DNA from: Niastella sp. OAS944
GTDB taxonomy: Bacteria; Bacteroidota; Bacteroidia; Chitinophagales; Chitinophagaceae
NCBI GenBank assembly: GCA_024809215.1
Contig: JANUBW010000003.1
Span: 558,001-622,000, forward strand
DNA length: 64,000 nt
Reading direction: 5' to 3'
The translations under genes and the position numbers were made by a program. The stretch's first letter is position 1. Each line of letters begins with the position of its first letter. Positions 49,939 through 58,628 of this stretch are shown piece after piece. The notes beneath the pieces were generated by a model. It was not told the origin of the DNA and made no database searches. It was given only the letters and a program-made list of their open reading frames with translations.

Positions 49939-52440
49939 TTACTTGGTAACTACAATTTTCCGCGTTATGATTTGTTCAAGGGTTTGAATTTTTACAAAAT
50001 ATACCCCATTGCTCAAGGATGAAACATCCACGTCTATGCGGCCGCCATCGAAAGAAGCCGGTCTCAGTTCTTTGATCAACCTTCCGGATTGATCGAGAAT
50101 GGTAATGGTTGTTTTGTTACTGGCTTTTACCCCTTCTATGAAAAGTTTACCGCTGGTGGGTATGGGGTAAACTTTTAAACTTTCCTGACTAACGGTTTCA
50201 TTAACGGCTGGTTTGGTTTCCACTCTTAATGCCGACACATTGGTATTATAACAGCCTTGTCCATAATTATACGCTTGGGCTTGAAGTGTGCCACAGGTAA
50301 GATTACTCTGATTTATTTTGAGTGTTGCTTCAAAATTACTTCCATTTTCAGCTTCAAAACCGTCATTCAGCTCCACCTCATAACCTGCCTTAAATGTAAC
50401 GTCTGCATTAGCGGCTATAAAGACATTACTTTCGGCAGTAATGGTATTATCCGCCCTTTCTTCTGAGTAACCGGTAAAATGATTGTTATTAAACAGCCTA
50501 TCTGGAGCAATGTACATAGGCAGTTCCGAATAATTGGTAAAAGGAGTTGGATATTCGTAGGAGTTCCAACGTCTAAGGTCACTACGTAAACCGCCATCCA
50601 TTTCTACTTCGGTAGCATCAATAGCATAATCACGAATGTAATAGATAGGAGTATTAGCAGGGTCATTCTTCTTCTTCAATATTGCTTTAACCCTTAAGAA
50701 TACATTTGTTTCTGCCCGGGCATTGAACGCAAGTCCATTCAAACATTCTATATTAACATAGGGGGTTTGAAACGTATGCAAATTATGTTCAGGCTCAAAC
50801 GTGGTCATTTGTAATATCCCGGCCTGAAAATCGGGAAGCATAAAATTGTAAGAATGATAATTACGATAATCAGGAAAAGGCCCTAAAAGATTGGTACCAT
50901 GATCCATCAATAAATCATACGCGGCATTTCCATCCCCACCTTTCTGCACCTCTCCAACAATAGCAGCTTGTACAGAAACCAGATCGAGCCCGGCGCCACT
51001 GTTAAAAGACACCTGAATATCATTGCTCATCCTATAAGAAACAAAATTTGCCAGTGTTGGTATTCTCATATAATTAGCAGGAGGTGGACCACTTGGATAC
51101 CAATCCTTATAGGCATAAGCTCTTTCGTAAGTAATCTTCTCAGCTTGTGGCGTATTTTTAATATTGAAAATACCAACGGGACATCTGTAATATGGTAAAT
51201 TGTCGGGGCCAGGTTGCTGGGCGCCGGGAATACGTAAAACAATTGACTGGCCTGTAGTTTTTGCTGTTATTGTGCCATCCAGTGTCAGATCATATGAAGT
51301 ATAGATGGGTAAGGCTCCAGGTACGTCATCCCCGCCTCCAAACAAGCCTACAACGCCTCCTATGAAGGATAATGCACTACCGGCAATTCCGGAAATAGCA
51401 CCTACCTGATTGAGCAATTTGGTCAAAGAACCCGTCGTTTCAGTTACTTTGCTAAGGCCTTCCGCAAGGCCTTTTATCCGGCCTTTTAAGCTTTTTTCAT
51501 TAGTAACATTACTTAAACTATTGACAATAGATTTTGCGGCTTTATTAATGTCCGCGCCCATCCCGTCTAAAGTTTTACTGAATTTTGTAAACTTTTCGCC
51601 CTGGGTCTTGAAATCAAAATTTTCTCCATTGGGTGTGGGTACGGGATTATCGGGTGAATAACTAAAGCTATAAATCTTGGGATCACTTCCCGAAACGCTT
51701 CCGCCTCTTATTTTCGCTTTTACTGTAGAATTAACCAGGCCATACATGACAAGGCTTATTCCAGACCCTAAATAATTACCATCCTGAATATTTGGGTCAA
51801 ACCCAAGATTAAATTCAGCCACCCGCCAATTGCTGCTGCCGGCATCCTCAGTAACGGAAATAATCTTTCGGCCAAATGTGCTTGATGAGGTTGATGTTTG
51901 ATATTTATCAGGCGCAGTTAATATTGCATCACCTAATGAAGTGGTTGCCGGGTAAGCCGATTTAACAGGTGTTAATTCCACCAAAAATGAAGAATATTGT
52001 GGTGTTGGTGGTACCGGTTGATATATAAATACACGCATTAGGCCGGTGTATTTATTATACAGTATAAAATAAGGATAACCTACCTGACCCTGGCAACCAA
52101 AATTTCTACGTAATAACTCCCAACCTTTTGTTTTTTTATAATCCTCCTGCTGCACAATCAATTCCAATGCGCTTGTTTGTGGGTCTACAAATGGCGAGCG
52201 CATGGCGGTAAGGTTAGTGGCATTGTTGATCCTGGCATACCAATGTTCACAATATTTACCACTAGGATCATCAGGTCTTATTTCCCAATTCCAGTTTGAA
52301 TTTCCGTTTGCATCCCCATAAAGCCCACATACAAACTGATTATTAGAAATATTAGTTGCGTCGGGGCAACTGGTTTGCGCGTATGTGTTAGCAGTAATAA
52401 ACCCGAAACACACATATATTAGTTTTAAAAACTTTCTCAT
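49939..52440 (-). CDS. 833-residue T9SS protein with glycine-zipper segment
   Basis: Signal peptide ending TYAQ. Residues ~25-270: beta-rich domain with cysteines (YCEHWYARINNATNL, FGCQGQVGYPYF). Residues ~285-345: helical, Lys/Asn-rich. Residues ~347-370: a hydrophobic Gly/Ala-rich segment (GAISGIAGSALSFIGG then VVGLFGGG), like the membrane-inserting hairpins of pore-forming proteins. Then ~375-650 beta-rich, a GYEVELNDGFEAENG surface-repeat motif (~705), and a T9SS type A sorting domain at ~755-833 (LKVYPIPTSGKLFIEG). I know no named family; a pore-forming or surface-inserted effector is one reading. It lies between two paralogous fibre genes. Confidence 0.75.
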   Translation of the reverse strand: MRKFLKLIYVCFGFITANTYAQTSCPDATNISNNQFVCGLYGDANGNSNWNWEIRPDDPSGKYCEHWYARINNATNLTAMRSPFVDPQTSALELIVQQEDYKKTKGWELLRRNFGCQGQVGYPYFILYNKYTGLMRVFIYQPVPPTPQYSSFLVELTPVKSAYPATTSLGDAILTAPDKYQTSTSSSTFGRKIISVTEDAGSSNWRVAEFNLGFDPNIQDGNYLGSGISLVMYGLVNSTVKAKIRGGSVSGSDPKIYSFSYSPDNPVPTPNGENFDFKTQGEKFTKFSKTLDGMGADINKAAKSIVNSLSNVTNEKSLKGRIKGLAEGLSKVTETTGSLTKLLNQVGAISGIAGSALSFIGGVVGLFGGGDDVPGALPIYTSYDLTLDGTITAKTTGQSIVLRIPGAQQPGPDNLPYYRCPVGIFNIKNTPQAEKITYERAYAYKDWYPSGPPPANYMRIPTLANFVSYRMSNDIQVSFNSGAGLDLVSVQAAIVGEVQKGGDGNAAYDLLMDHGTNLLGPFPDYRNYHSYNFMLPDFQAGILQMTTFEPEHNLHTFQTPYVNIECLNGLAFNARAETNVFLRVKAILKKKNDPANTPIYYIRDYAIDATEVEMDGGLRSDLRRWNSYEYPTPFTNYSELPMYIAPDRLFNNNHFTGYSEERADNTITAESNVFIAANADVTFKAGYEVELNDGFEAENGSNFEATLKINQSNLTCGTLQAQAYNYGQGCYNTNVSALRVETKPAVNETVSQESLKVYPIPTSGKLFIEGVKASNKTTITILDQSGRLIKELRPASFDGGRIDVDVSSLSNGVYFVKIQTLEQIITRKIVVTK

Positions 52441-52496
52441 TTCTCTCCGTTATAGGTTAAGCATTTGTTTTAATAACCAAGCTCAATAAAAACCTC

Positions 52497-53384
52497 TTAT
52501 TTCTTCTTCCTGATATCCTTGATCTCCTTCTTCATTTGTTCATTCTCTTTTTTAAGTTCGATAACATATAAAGTAAGCTCCTCGATTTTCTCCAACAGCT
52601 TTACATTCATATTACCCAGCTCAAAACCACCATCTTTTTCAACTTCTTTTGCCGAAGGCATTCCAGGCAGATGTTTGTTTTCGTTGATGTAGCTCTCTAC
52701 ACTTGAAAGTGGTCTTAACTTATATGTTGGTTCAAAAACATAATCAGCAAAAGCAGCTGTAGTAACCTTTACACTGCGGGCAGCAATTCCACCTTCAACG
52801 GCGAGCTTGAAGTTTCCAGGACTGTTTGTGCCAATACCTACGCTACCATTGGCAAGCATCACAACCTTAGATGTTTCCAAGGCATTAGTAGCTCCTGGAG
52901 AAAACACTATACTACCGTACTCACGGAATTCCATTTTATTTTCATCGCGACGGAATAGAATTCGATGGTTGTCGTCAAAACTTCTTATTTGCCCATTATC
53001 GACAAAAGAAATTTCACGCCCTGCATCGAACCTCAAATGCGAAGTGCTAACTACCTGACCGTTCATTGGATTCAAGACAAGATTCCCCTGCGTTTCCTTT
53101 GTAAAATAAAAATCCTGTCCTCCATCTAAACCCATCCATAACTGGCGTACATTGCTTCTATTAAATTGAAGATATTGCCAGGAGTTATCATTGTTATTGA
53201 ATGTAAGAACCGGGTCGTTATTGGTTTCAATTAATACACTGCCTCCTACGACGTCCAACGCATTCTGCGGACTTGAAGTTCCTATACCCACCCTGCCTAC
53301 AGCAGGAAAAGTGTTTTGTGCCATTAACGACTGTGCCAAAATAAATAAGCATGCAGATGAAACGATGTGTTTAAACATTTTCAT
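52497..53384 (-). CDS. S74-like fibre protein (copy 2)
   Basis: 295 residues; signal peptide ending LMAQ. Same architecture as the gene at 49041-49808: RVGIGTSSPQNALDV, a central beta part, SVGIGTNSPGNFKLAVEGG and the C-terminal module VFEPTYKLRPL ... KHLPGMPSAKEVEKDGG ... GNMNVKLLEKIEELTLY with a longer coiled coil (KENEQMKKEIKDIRKKK). The last ~100 residues are over 75 percent identical to copy 1 by eye, so the two arose by duplication; the central parts differ. First gene of the minus-strand block in transcription order. Confidence 0.8.
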   Translation of the reverse strand: MKMFKHIVSSACLFILAQSLMAQNTFPAVGRVGIGTSSPQNALDVVGGSVLIETNNDPVLTFNNNDNSWQYLQFNRSNVRQLWMGLDGGQDFYFTKETQGNLVLNPMNGQVVSTSHLRFDAGREISFVDNGQIRSFDDNHRILFRRDENKMEFREYGSIVFSPGATNALETSKVVMLANGSVGIGTNSPGNFKLAVEGGIAARSVKVTTAAFADYVFEPTYKLRPLSSVESYINENKHLPGMPSAKEVEKDGGFELGNMNVKLLEKIEELTLYVIELKKENEQMKKEIKDIRKKK

Positions 53385-53704
53385 AAAGATTATATTTAAT
53401 GATTAAGAAAATACAATAGCTATCCTGTTCAACCCCTAATGCCAATGCATTAGATTGAACCTATGGTATAAGAAAACCTTATACTACTATCAACCGAAAT
53501 GTGTGATTTAAAAGATGCCCGTAGATTTACAGGGGCAGAATAAAATAGAAAAGAAGTGTAGAATTTGACTTTGCATAAGAAAAGGTTTAATGTTAAATAA
53601 CATATAAGCATCAGCGCTTACGTAAACGCGGTGTAAAACTATGCTATTACAAAGTGACTATATATCAACCGTATTTCTTTCTTTAATCACATGTTCACGC
53701 CTCT
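53385..53704. other. 320-bp gap, upstream of the fibre block
   Basis: No gene, repeat or good hairpin seen. It must hold the promoter of the fibre block and the 3' end of the GT2 transcript, but no clean TAnnTTTG is found on the minus strand. Confidence 0.4.
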
Positions 53705-54874
53705 TCATTCACTCACAATAGCATACCCTCGTTGATCTTTTGAATGACTTCCTACAATGGTGTAAGTTCCATTGGCATGTATAAATGGTTTTAACCAGCT
53801 GGGGCAGGTTTGTATTTGTTCAATTATCTGTTTAAAAGAATAGGCATCGCCTTCGCAAAAGATCCACTCTTTGGCATCATCTGCAACAGTAGTAACAGAG
53901 TAATTGGGAAAGGAGTTTAAAACAGACCGTACTTCATTTGCACTTTTTTCATCACCAGCCAGGTAAAATGCAGGTGTGCCTTCGTACCTGACAGACCGTT
54001 CGCCATGCTCCCTGCTTACAACAGTGATGGCTGCCCGTAACCAAATAACCGCTTCAAGCAACCCCGTATAAAACCAGGCCAGCTCACCATGAAAATGCTT
54101 TTGTACAAATTGTACCATCGCTTTATAGAACTGGCGAACATACTTGCTGTCCTTACGGGTGCTTTCACCCTTGAAATGTATTATAGTGCAGTCGGAAAAA
54201 TAATAATTAGTAAACCCTGCCCGTTGAATCCGGTAACTAAGGTCTATGTCTTCGCCATACATAAAAAACTGTTCATCAAAGCCCCCGGTTCTGTCAAGCA
54301 CTTCTTTTTTCGCCATCATAAATGCGCCCGATAAAATATCTACCTTTTGTAACTGCTGGTTGCTTAAATGCCCCATGTAATAACCGGCAAAGATCTTTGA
54401 AGTAGGAAACCAACGGGTGAGGCCGCTCATTTTACAAAATGATACCCATAATGAAGGAAAGCCTCTTTTCGATTCTTTTAAATACTGGCCAGCGCCATCC
54501 ACCATTTGCACACCCAACGCACCCGCATCGGGTGTTGCTTCCATAAATGCAATACATTTGGTAAAAGCATCCTCGGGTACAATAGTATCGGGGTTTAAAA
54601 ACAAAATATACTTTCCATTGGCGTGTTGTATTGCCTGGTTATTGGCTTTTGAAAAACCCAGGTTTATAGTGTTCTTTATAAATTGAACAAACGGGAATTT
54701 CATTTGGAGGTATTCAATGCTTTTGTCTGTTGAATTATTATCCACCACCCATACTTCCACATTCCGCCGGCCGGTTTCATGGGTATTGGCCGCAATAGCT
54801 TTCCTTACCGAACAAAGGCACTGTTCCAGAAAGTATTTAACATTATAATTCACAATAATGACAGACAGCAGCAT
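53705..54874 (-). CDS. Family 2 glycosyltransferase
   Basis: 389 residues from ATG 54874 (MLLSVIIVNYNVKYFLEQCL), a typical GT2 start; an earlier start would lie in a repeat. GT-A fold: VWVVDNNSTDKS (first acidic motif), NLGFSKANNQAI, LFLNPDTIVPEDAF (DxD-like: NPD) and GEDIDLSYRIQRAGF (ED region). Rhamnosyl- or other sugar transfer to cell-surface glycan is likely. The C-terminal ~85 residues (VRSVLNSFPNYSVTTVADD) form an extra domain of unknown function. Divergent from the inositol-monophosphatase family gene. Confidence 0.9.
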   Translation of the reverse strand: MLLSVIIVNYNVKYFLEQCLCSVRKAIAANTHETGRRNVEVWVVDNNSTDKSIEYLQMKFPFVQFIKNTINLGFSKANNQAIQHANGKYILFLNPDTIVPEDAFTKCIAFMEATPDAGALGVQMVDGAGQYLKESKRGFPSLWVSFCKMSGLTRWFPTSKIFAGYYMGHLSNQQLQKVDILSGAFMMAKKEVLDRTGGFDEQFFMYGEDIDLSYRIQRAGFTNYYFSDCTIIHFKGESTRKDSKYVRQFYKAMVQFVQKHFHGELAWFYTGLLEAVIWLRAAITVVSREHGERSVRYEGTPAFYLAGDEKSANEVRSVLNSFPNYSVTTVADDAKEWIFCEGDAYSFKQIIEQIQTCPSWLKPFIHANGTYTIVGSHSKDQRGYAIVSE

Positions 54875-54880
54875 ATGTTG

Positions 54881-55034
54881 CAAGATACAAGGTTCAGGGT
54901 ACAAGGCACAAGTGTTTATATCCCAAGTGTCTGGGTAATTTTCAACACCTCAAATTTGAAGCCCCCGAGCCCTGGTTTTTACGCCCTTATCCTTATGCCC
55001 TGAATCTTGAGCCTTGTGCCTTTACACCCTTATC
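54881..55034. repeat. ACAAGG/CAGGG word-repeat, inverted pair
   Basis: Left arm: ATACAAGGTTCAGGGTACAA then GGCACAAG (54881-54912). Right arm, inverted: words GCCCTTATCC, CCCTGAATCTTGAGCC and TTGTGCCTTTACACCC (54980-55034). It fills the divergent promoter region and the -7 element TATCTTTG lies at its right edge. Confidence 0.65.
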
Positions 55035-55038
55035 TTTG
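55031..55038 (+). promoter_or_regulatory. -7 element with nearly leaderless start
   Basis: TATCTTTG fits TAnnTTTG and ends only 4 nt before the ATG at 55043, so the mRNA would have almost no leader. Confidence 0.55.
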
Positions 55039-55042
55039 CGCC

Positions 55043-55819
55043 ATGTTAAAAGAAACTTTAATAAACGCCACCGAAGCCGGCGCCAAAGTGATGCAGCATT
55101 ATTTTAACTCTAAAAATCTGCTCATCAGTAATAAAGAAGGTATCAATAACCTGGTAACAGAGGCCGACCACGCTTCTGAAAAAGCCATTATCGACACCAT
55201 CAAATCGGCATTCCCCGATCATTTTATCCTTAGTGAAGAATCGGGGGAACTCGTTATGGACAGCGAATACAAGTGGATCATTGACCCCATTGACGGTACA
55301 GTGAACTACGCTCACGGTATTCCCATTTGCTGCGTTTCTATAGGATTGGAGCACAATGGCACTATGATCATGGGCGCAGTGCTTAACCCTTTCATTAAAG
55401 AATACTATTTCGCTGAAAAAGGAAAAGGCGCCTCTCTTAATGGCGAGCCTATTCACGTTAGCATCGAAAGCGACATTAAGAAATCGTGCCTGGTAACAGG
55501 TTTCCCATACACATATATTAACAACCCTAACGGTCCGCTCGAAGCATTTTCCCGTTTCATCAGGGCTGGTATTCCCGTTCGCCGGTTGGGCTCTGCCGCC
55601 ATGGACCTTTGCTGGGTAGCCGCCGGTCGTTTCGATGGCTTTTATGAGCATAAATTACAGGCCTGGGATAGCGCTGCCGGATTTTTGATCGTTGAAGAAG
55701 CCGGCGGTAAAATAACCGATTTCGAAGGCAAGCCATATTCACCCTACCAACCCCATATCGCCGCTTCAAACGGTAAAATACACGACGATATGTTAAATTG
55801 GGTGAACGATAAGGCGTAA
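55043..55819 (+). CDS. Inositol monophosphatase family protein
   Basis: 258 residues from ATG 55043. IMPase signatures: LILSEESG-like FILSEESGELV, WIIDPIDGTVNYAHGIP (metal site D-P-I-D-G-T) and the second motif AWDSAAGFLIVEEAGG. Removes phosphate from inositol 1-phosphate or similar sugar phosphates (SuhB-type proteins can also act on NADP or in rRNA antitermination). Its stop is followed by a short hairpin (CTTTGCGCC / GGCGCAAAG, 55821-55841) and a word-repeat. Confidence 0.94.
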   Translation: MLKETLINATEAGAKVMQHYFNSKNLLISNKEGINNLVTEADHASEKAIIDTIKSAFPDHFILSEESGELVMDSEYKWIIDPIDGTVNYAHGIPICCVSIGLEHNGTMIMGAVLNPFIKEYYFAEKGKGASLNGEPIHVSIESDIKKSCLVTGFPYTYINNPNGPLEAFSRFIRAGIPVRRLGSAAMDLCWVAAGRFDGFYEHKLQAWDSAAGFLIVEEAGGKITDFEGKPYSPYQPHIAASNGKIHDDMLNWVNDKA

Positions 55820-55820
55820 A

Positions 55821-55943
55821 CTTTGCGCCTCCGGCGCAAAGCAATTGGCAATATGCAATTGGCAAGAGTTGCCGAATTTTCGGACTACCCATAATTCGCG
55901 AACTCCCTTTTGCTTATTGCCCATTGTCTATTGCCTATTGGCA
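55821..55943. repeat. Hairpin plus CAAT/GGCAATA word-repeat pair
   Basis: 9-bp hairpin (55821-55841), then GCAATTGGCAATATGC and AATTGGCAAG (55841-55867), a ~45-nt spacer with AATTCGCGAACTCCC, and the inverse CTTATTGCCCATTGTC then TATTGCCTATTGG (55911-55941). Same words and arrangement as at 35879-35973. Confidence 0.7.
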
Positions 55944-55983
55944 CCCACTGCCGAATAATTCAATAACTTTAATAGTCTTTTTG

Positions 55984-56015
55984 CTCCGCCCTTGCTTCGC
56001 GAAGCGAGGGCGGAG
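55984..56015. repeat. 32-nt GC-rich REP-like palindrome
   Basis: CTCCGCCCTTGCTTCG followed by its complement CGAAGCGAGGGCGGAG, one mismatch, no loop. It lies 40 nt before thiL, so it could also affect its expression. Confidence 0.6.
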
Positions 56016-56055
56016 TATTGCTATTTACTTTATAAGATAATATCATTTTAGAACC

Positions 56056-57090
56056 ATGAGTGAAAGCAGAACAGAAATAAGCTCCCTGGGCGAATTTGGT
56101 TTAATTGAACACCTTACAAGAAATATAGAAATAAAGAACGCATCATCTGTTTTGGGTGTGGGCGACGATGCAGCGGTAATAGATCATTTTGGAAAACAAA
56201 CCGTTATCACCACCGATCTGCTGATCGAAGGTGTTCACTTCGACCTCATGTACACCCCCCTTAAACACCTGGGGTACAAAAGTGTGGTAGTGAACCTGAG
56301 CGACATTTACGCCATGAATGCCACACCAACCCAAATAACGGTGAGTATAGGCATCAGCAACCGCTTTAGTGTTGAGGCCATCAGTGAGTTCTATGAAGGT
56401 ATTTATGCCGCCTGCGAAAAATACGGGGTCGATCTTATTGGCGGCGACACCAGCACCAGCCAAAAGGGGTTCGTTATTTCTGTTACCGCCATTGGCGAGG
56501 TAACGCCAGGTAACTATGTAAAAAGGAATACCGCTCAAAAAGGCGACCTTATCTGCTGCAGTGGCGACCTGGGCGCCGCTTATGTAGGTTTACTGTTCCT
56601 GGAGCGCGAAAAACAGATATATTTGGAAAGTCCTCAGGTTCAACCCGATTTAGAAGGAGAAAGCTATGTGATTGGCAGGTTGTTAAAACCCGAGGCCCGC
56701 AAGGATATTGTTGAATTCCTGGAAATGCAGAATATAGTGCCTACCGCTATGATGGATGTAAGCGACGGACTGAGCTCTGAAATACTTCACATTTGCGAAC
56801 AAAGTCAGCTTGGTTGTGTATTGTATGAGGAAAAATTGCCCATTGCCGAAGAAATGCGCAAAGCTGCCTTTAAATTTGAAATAGATCCCACAGCCTGCGC
56901 CCTTAGCGGTGGTGAAGATTATGAATTACTGTTCACAATGAAACAATCTGATTACGAAAAGATCGTTTTAAATGAACAAATTAGCGTCATTGGATACATG
57001 ACCGATGCCGCTGAGGGAATAAAAATAAATACCAGAGGCGGCCAGGTTCATAATATTACTGCCCAGGGTTGGAATGCTTTTAAAAAATAA
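56056..57090 (+). CDS. thiL: Thiamine-monophosphate kinase
   Basis: 344 residues. Phosphorylates thiamine phosphate to thiamine diphosphate. AIR-synthase-like fold: GLIEHLTRN, VLGVGDDAAVI (metal/ATP site), TTDLLIEGVHFDL, NLSDIYAMNATPTQ and LIGGDTSTSQKG; C-terminal MDVSDGLSSE and LSGGEDYELL (second metal/substrate site). Complete. No other thiamine gene is adjacent. The downstream S41 gene starts 11 nt later, suggesting one transcript. Confidence 0.96.
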   Translation: MSESRTEISSLGEFGLIEHLTRNIEIKNASSVLGVGDDAAVIDHFGKQTVITTDLLIEGVHFDLMYTPLKHLGYKSVVVNLSDIYAMNATPTQITVSIGISNRFSVEAISEFYEGIYAACEKYGVDLIGGDTSTSQKGFVISVTAIGEVTPGNYVKRNTAQKGDLICCSGDLGAAYVGLLFLEREKQIYLESPQVQPDLEGESYVIGRLLKPEARKDIVEFLEMQNIVPTAMMDVSDGLSSEILHICEQSQLGCVLYEEKLPIAEEMRKAAFKFEIDPTACALSGGEDYELLFTMKQSDYEKIVLNEQISVIGYMTDAAEGIKINTRGGQVHNITAQGWNAFKK

Positions 57091-57101
57091 AAGGTGATTG
57101 C

Positions 57102-58628
57102 ATGATGCAGAAGATATCCTACGTTGCCATACTTTTTTTTGTTACCGGCCTCATTGGCTGCTCTGCATCACGACAAACCTTTGATCCTCAGCATAAATAC
57201 AGCCAAAAGCAATTACAGCAGGATTATCGTGTGTTTAGAGGCGTGCTCGAGGAATCGCACCCAAGCCTCTATTGGTTTACCCCAAAAGACAGCATGGACC
57301 TGTATTTTAATGAAGGGTTCAGCCATATCACCGATTCCATGACCGAAACGCAGTTCCGCAATGTTCTTTCCTACGTTATTAGTAAGGTACATTGCGGACA
57401 TACTGCCGTTAGGTATTCAAAAAAATACTCCAAATACCTCGATACAGCCAAAATAAAGATGTTCCCCCTTAGCTTTAAGGTTTGGGGCGACTCAATGGCC
57501 ATAACGGCTAATATTAACAGAAAAGATTCTATTTTACGGTATGGTACCCTGGTTACAGCCATTGATGGTTATAGCACCCGCCGCCTCACCGATTCTTTCA
57601 TGAATTTTATTTCAGGCGACGGCAACAGTTTAAATGGCAAATACCAATCGTTAAGCAATAGTGGCTCATTTGGAAATTTATACCGTAATATAATTGGGTT
57701 GAAAGATCAAATAGCCGTATCCTATATTGATAGCAACGGTATTGAACAAACGGTAAGCGTTCCTGTGTTCGACCCCTCGCTAAAAGATACCACCAAACGG
57801 GTTGCTCACGCTGTAACCGCCGCTCCCAAACCACCAAAAGAAAAAGAAAGACAAAGACCCCTGCTACCGCTGAGCGCCCGATACGTGCAAATAGATACCA
57901 GCCTGTCCTCGGCCTACATGACGATTCACACATTTACCCGCGGTAACAGGCTTCGCTCTTTTTACCGTAAAGTGTTTCGCGAATTACAACGCCGCAATAT
58001 TCAACACCTGGTTGTTGATGTAAGGACCAACGGCGGTGGCGATGCAGGCCTTTCTACCTTGCTTACCCGTTACCTGGCTAATAAGAAATTTAAACTGGCC
58101 GATTCTTTATATGCAGTTCGCAGAAGCAGTAAATACCACAAATACATAGGCTGGCAGCCATTTTACTGGTCGCTGATGCAGTTTGTAACACATAAGAAAG
58201 ATGATGGAAAATACCACTTCGGCTATTTTGAACGTCATTATTTTCATCCCAAAAAACGCTATCATTTCAATAACAACGTATACCTGGTTACCGGTGGTAA
58301 TTCTTTCTCAGCCACTACACTATTTGTAAAAGCGTTACAGGGGCAACAAAATGTAAAGGTGGTAGGTGAGGAAACCGGTGGCGGCGCCTATGGTAATTCG
58401 GCCTGGATGATCCCCGACGTTACATTACCTAATACCAAAGTACGCTTCCGCCTTCCTAAATTCAGGCTGGTGATGGATAAAGACCTGGTTAAAGAAGGCC
58501 GGGGTATTATTCCCGATATTCAGGTATCGCCTACCCGAGAAACCATTATTCGCGGTATCGATCCTAAAGCTGCCGTTATTCGCCATATCATTTTGCAAAA
58601 GCAAAAGATTGGCATTGCTCAGCAATAA
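57102..58628 (+). CDS. S41-family peptidase lipoprotein
   Basis: 508 residues; lipoprotein signal MMQKISYVAILFFVTGLIGC. Tail-specific protease (S41, CtpA/interphotoreceptor retinoid-binding protein-like): helical N-terminal part (LEESHPSLYWFTPKDSMD ... HCGHTAVRYS), a PDZ-like or beta stretch, then VVDVRTNGGGDAGLS (S41 conserved N-G-G-G) and TGGNSFSATTLF with the nucleophile Ser. The Lys of the Ser/Lys dyad should lie ~25 residues on (near VVGEETGGGAYGN). Outer- or inner-membrane-anchored. Overlaps nagA at the stop by 10 bp. Confidence 0.88.
   Translation: MMQKISYVAILFFVTGLIGCSASRQTFDPQHKYSQKQLQQDYRVFRGVLEESHPSLYWFTPKDSMDLYFNEGFSHITDSMTETQFRNVLSYVISKVHCGHTAVRYSKKYSKYLDTAKIKMFPLSFKVWGDSMAITANINRKDSILRYGTLVTAIDGYSTRRLTDSFMNFISGDGNSLNGKYQSLSNSGSFGNLYRNIIGLKDQIAVSYIDSNGIEQTVSVPVFDPSLKDTTKRVAHAVTAAPKPPKEKERQRPLLPLSARYVQIDTSLSSAYMTIHTFTRGNRLRSFYRKVFRELQRRNIQHLVVDVRTNGGGDAGLSTLLTRYLANKKFKLADSLYAVRRSSKYHKYIGWQPFYWSLMQFVTHKKDDGKYHFGYFERHYFHPKKRYHFNNNVYLVTGGNSFSATTLFVKALQGQQNVKVVGEETGGGAYGNSAWMIPDVTLPNTKVRFRLPKFRLVMDKDLVKEGRGIIPDIQVSPTRETIIRGIDPKAAVIRHIILQKQKIGIAQQ

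Noticed and set aside
46733-53384. Prophage or contractile injection system, suggested by fibre-like proteins
   Set aside because: No terminase, capsid, sheath, tube, baseplate or lysis gene, and each protein has an ordinary signal peptide.
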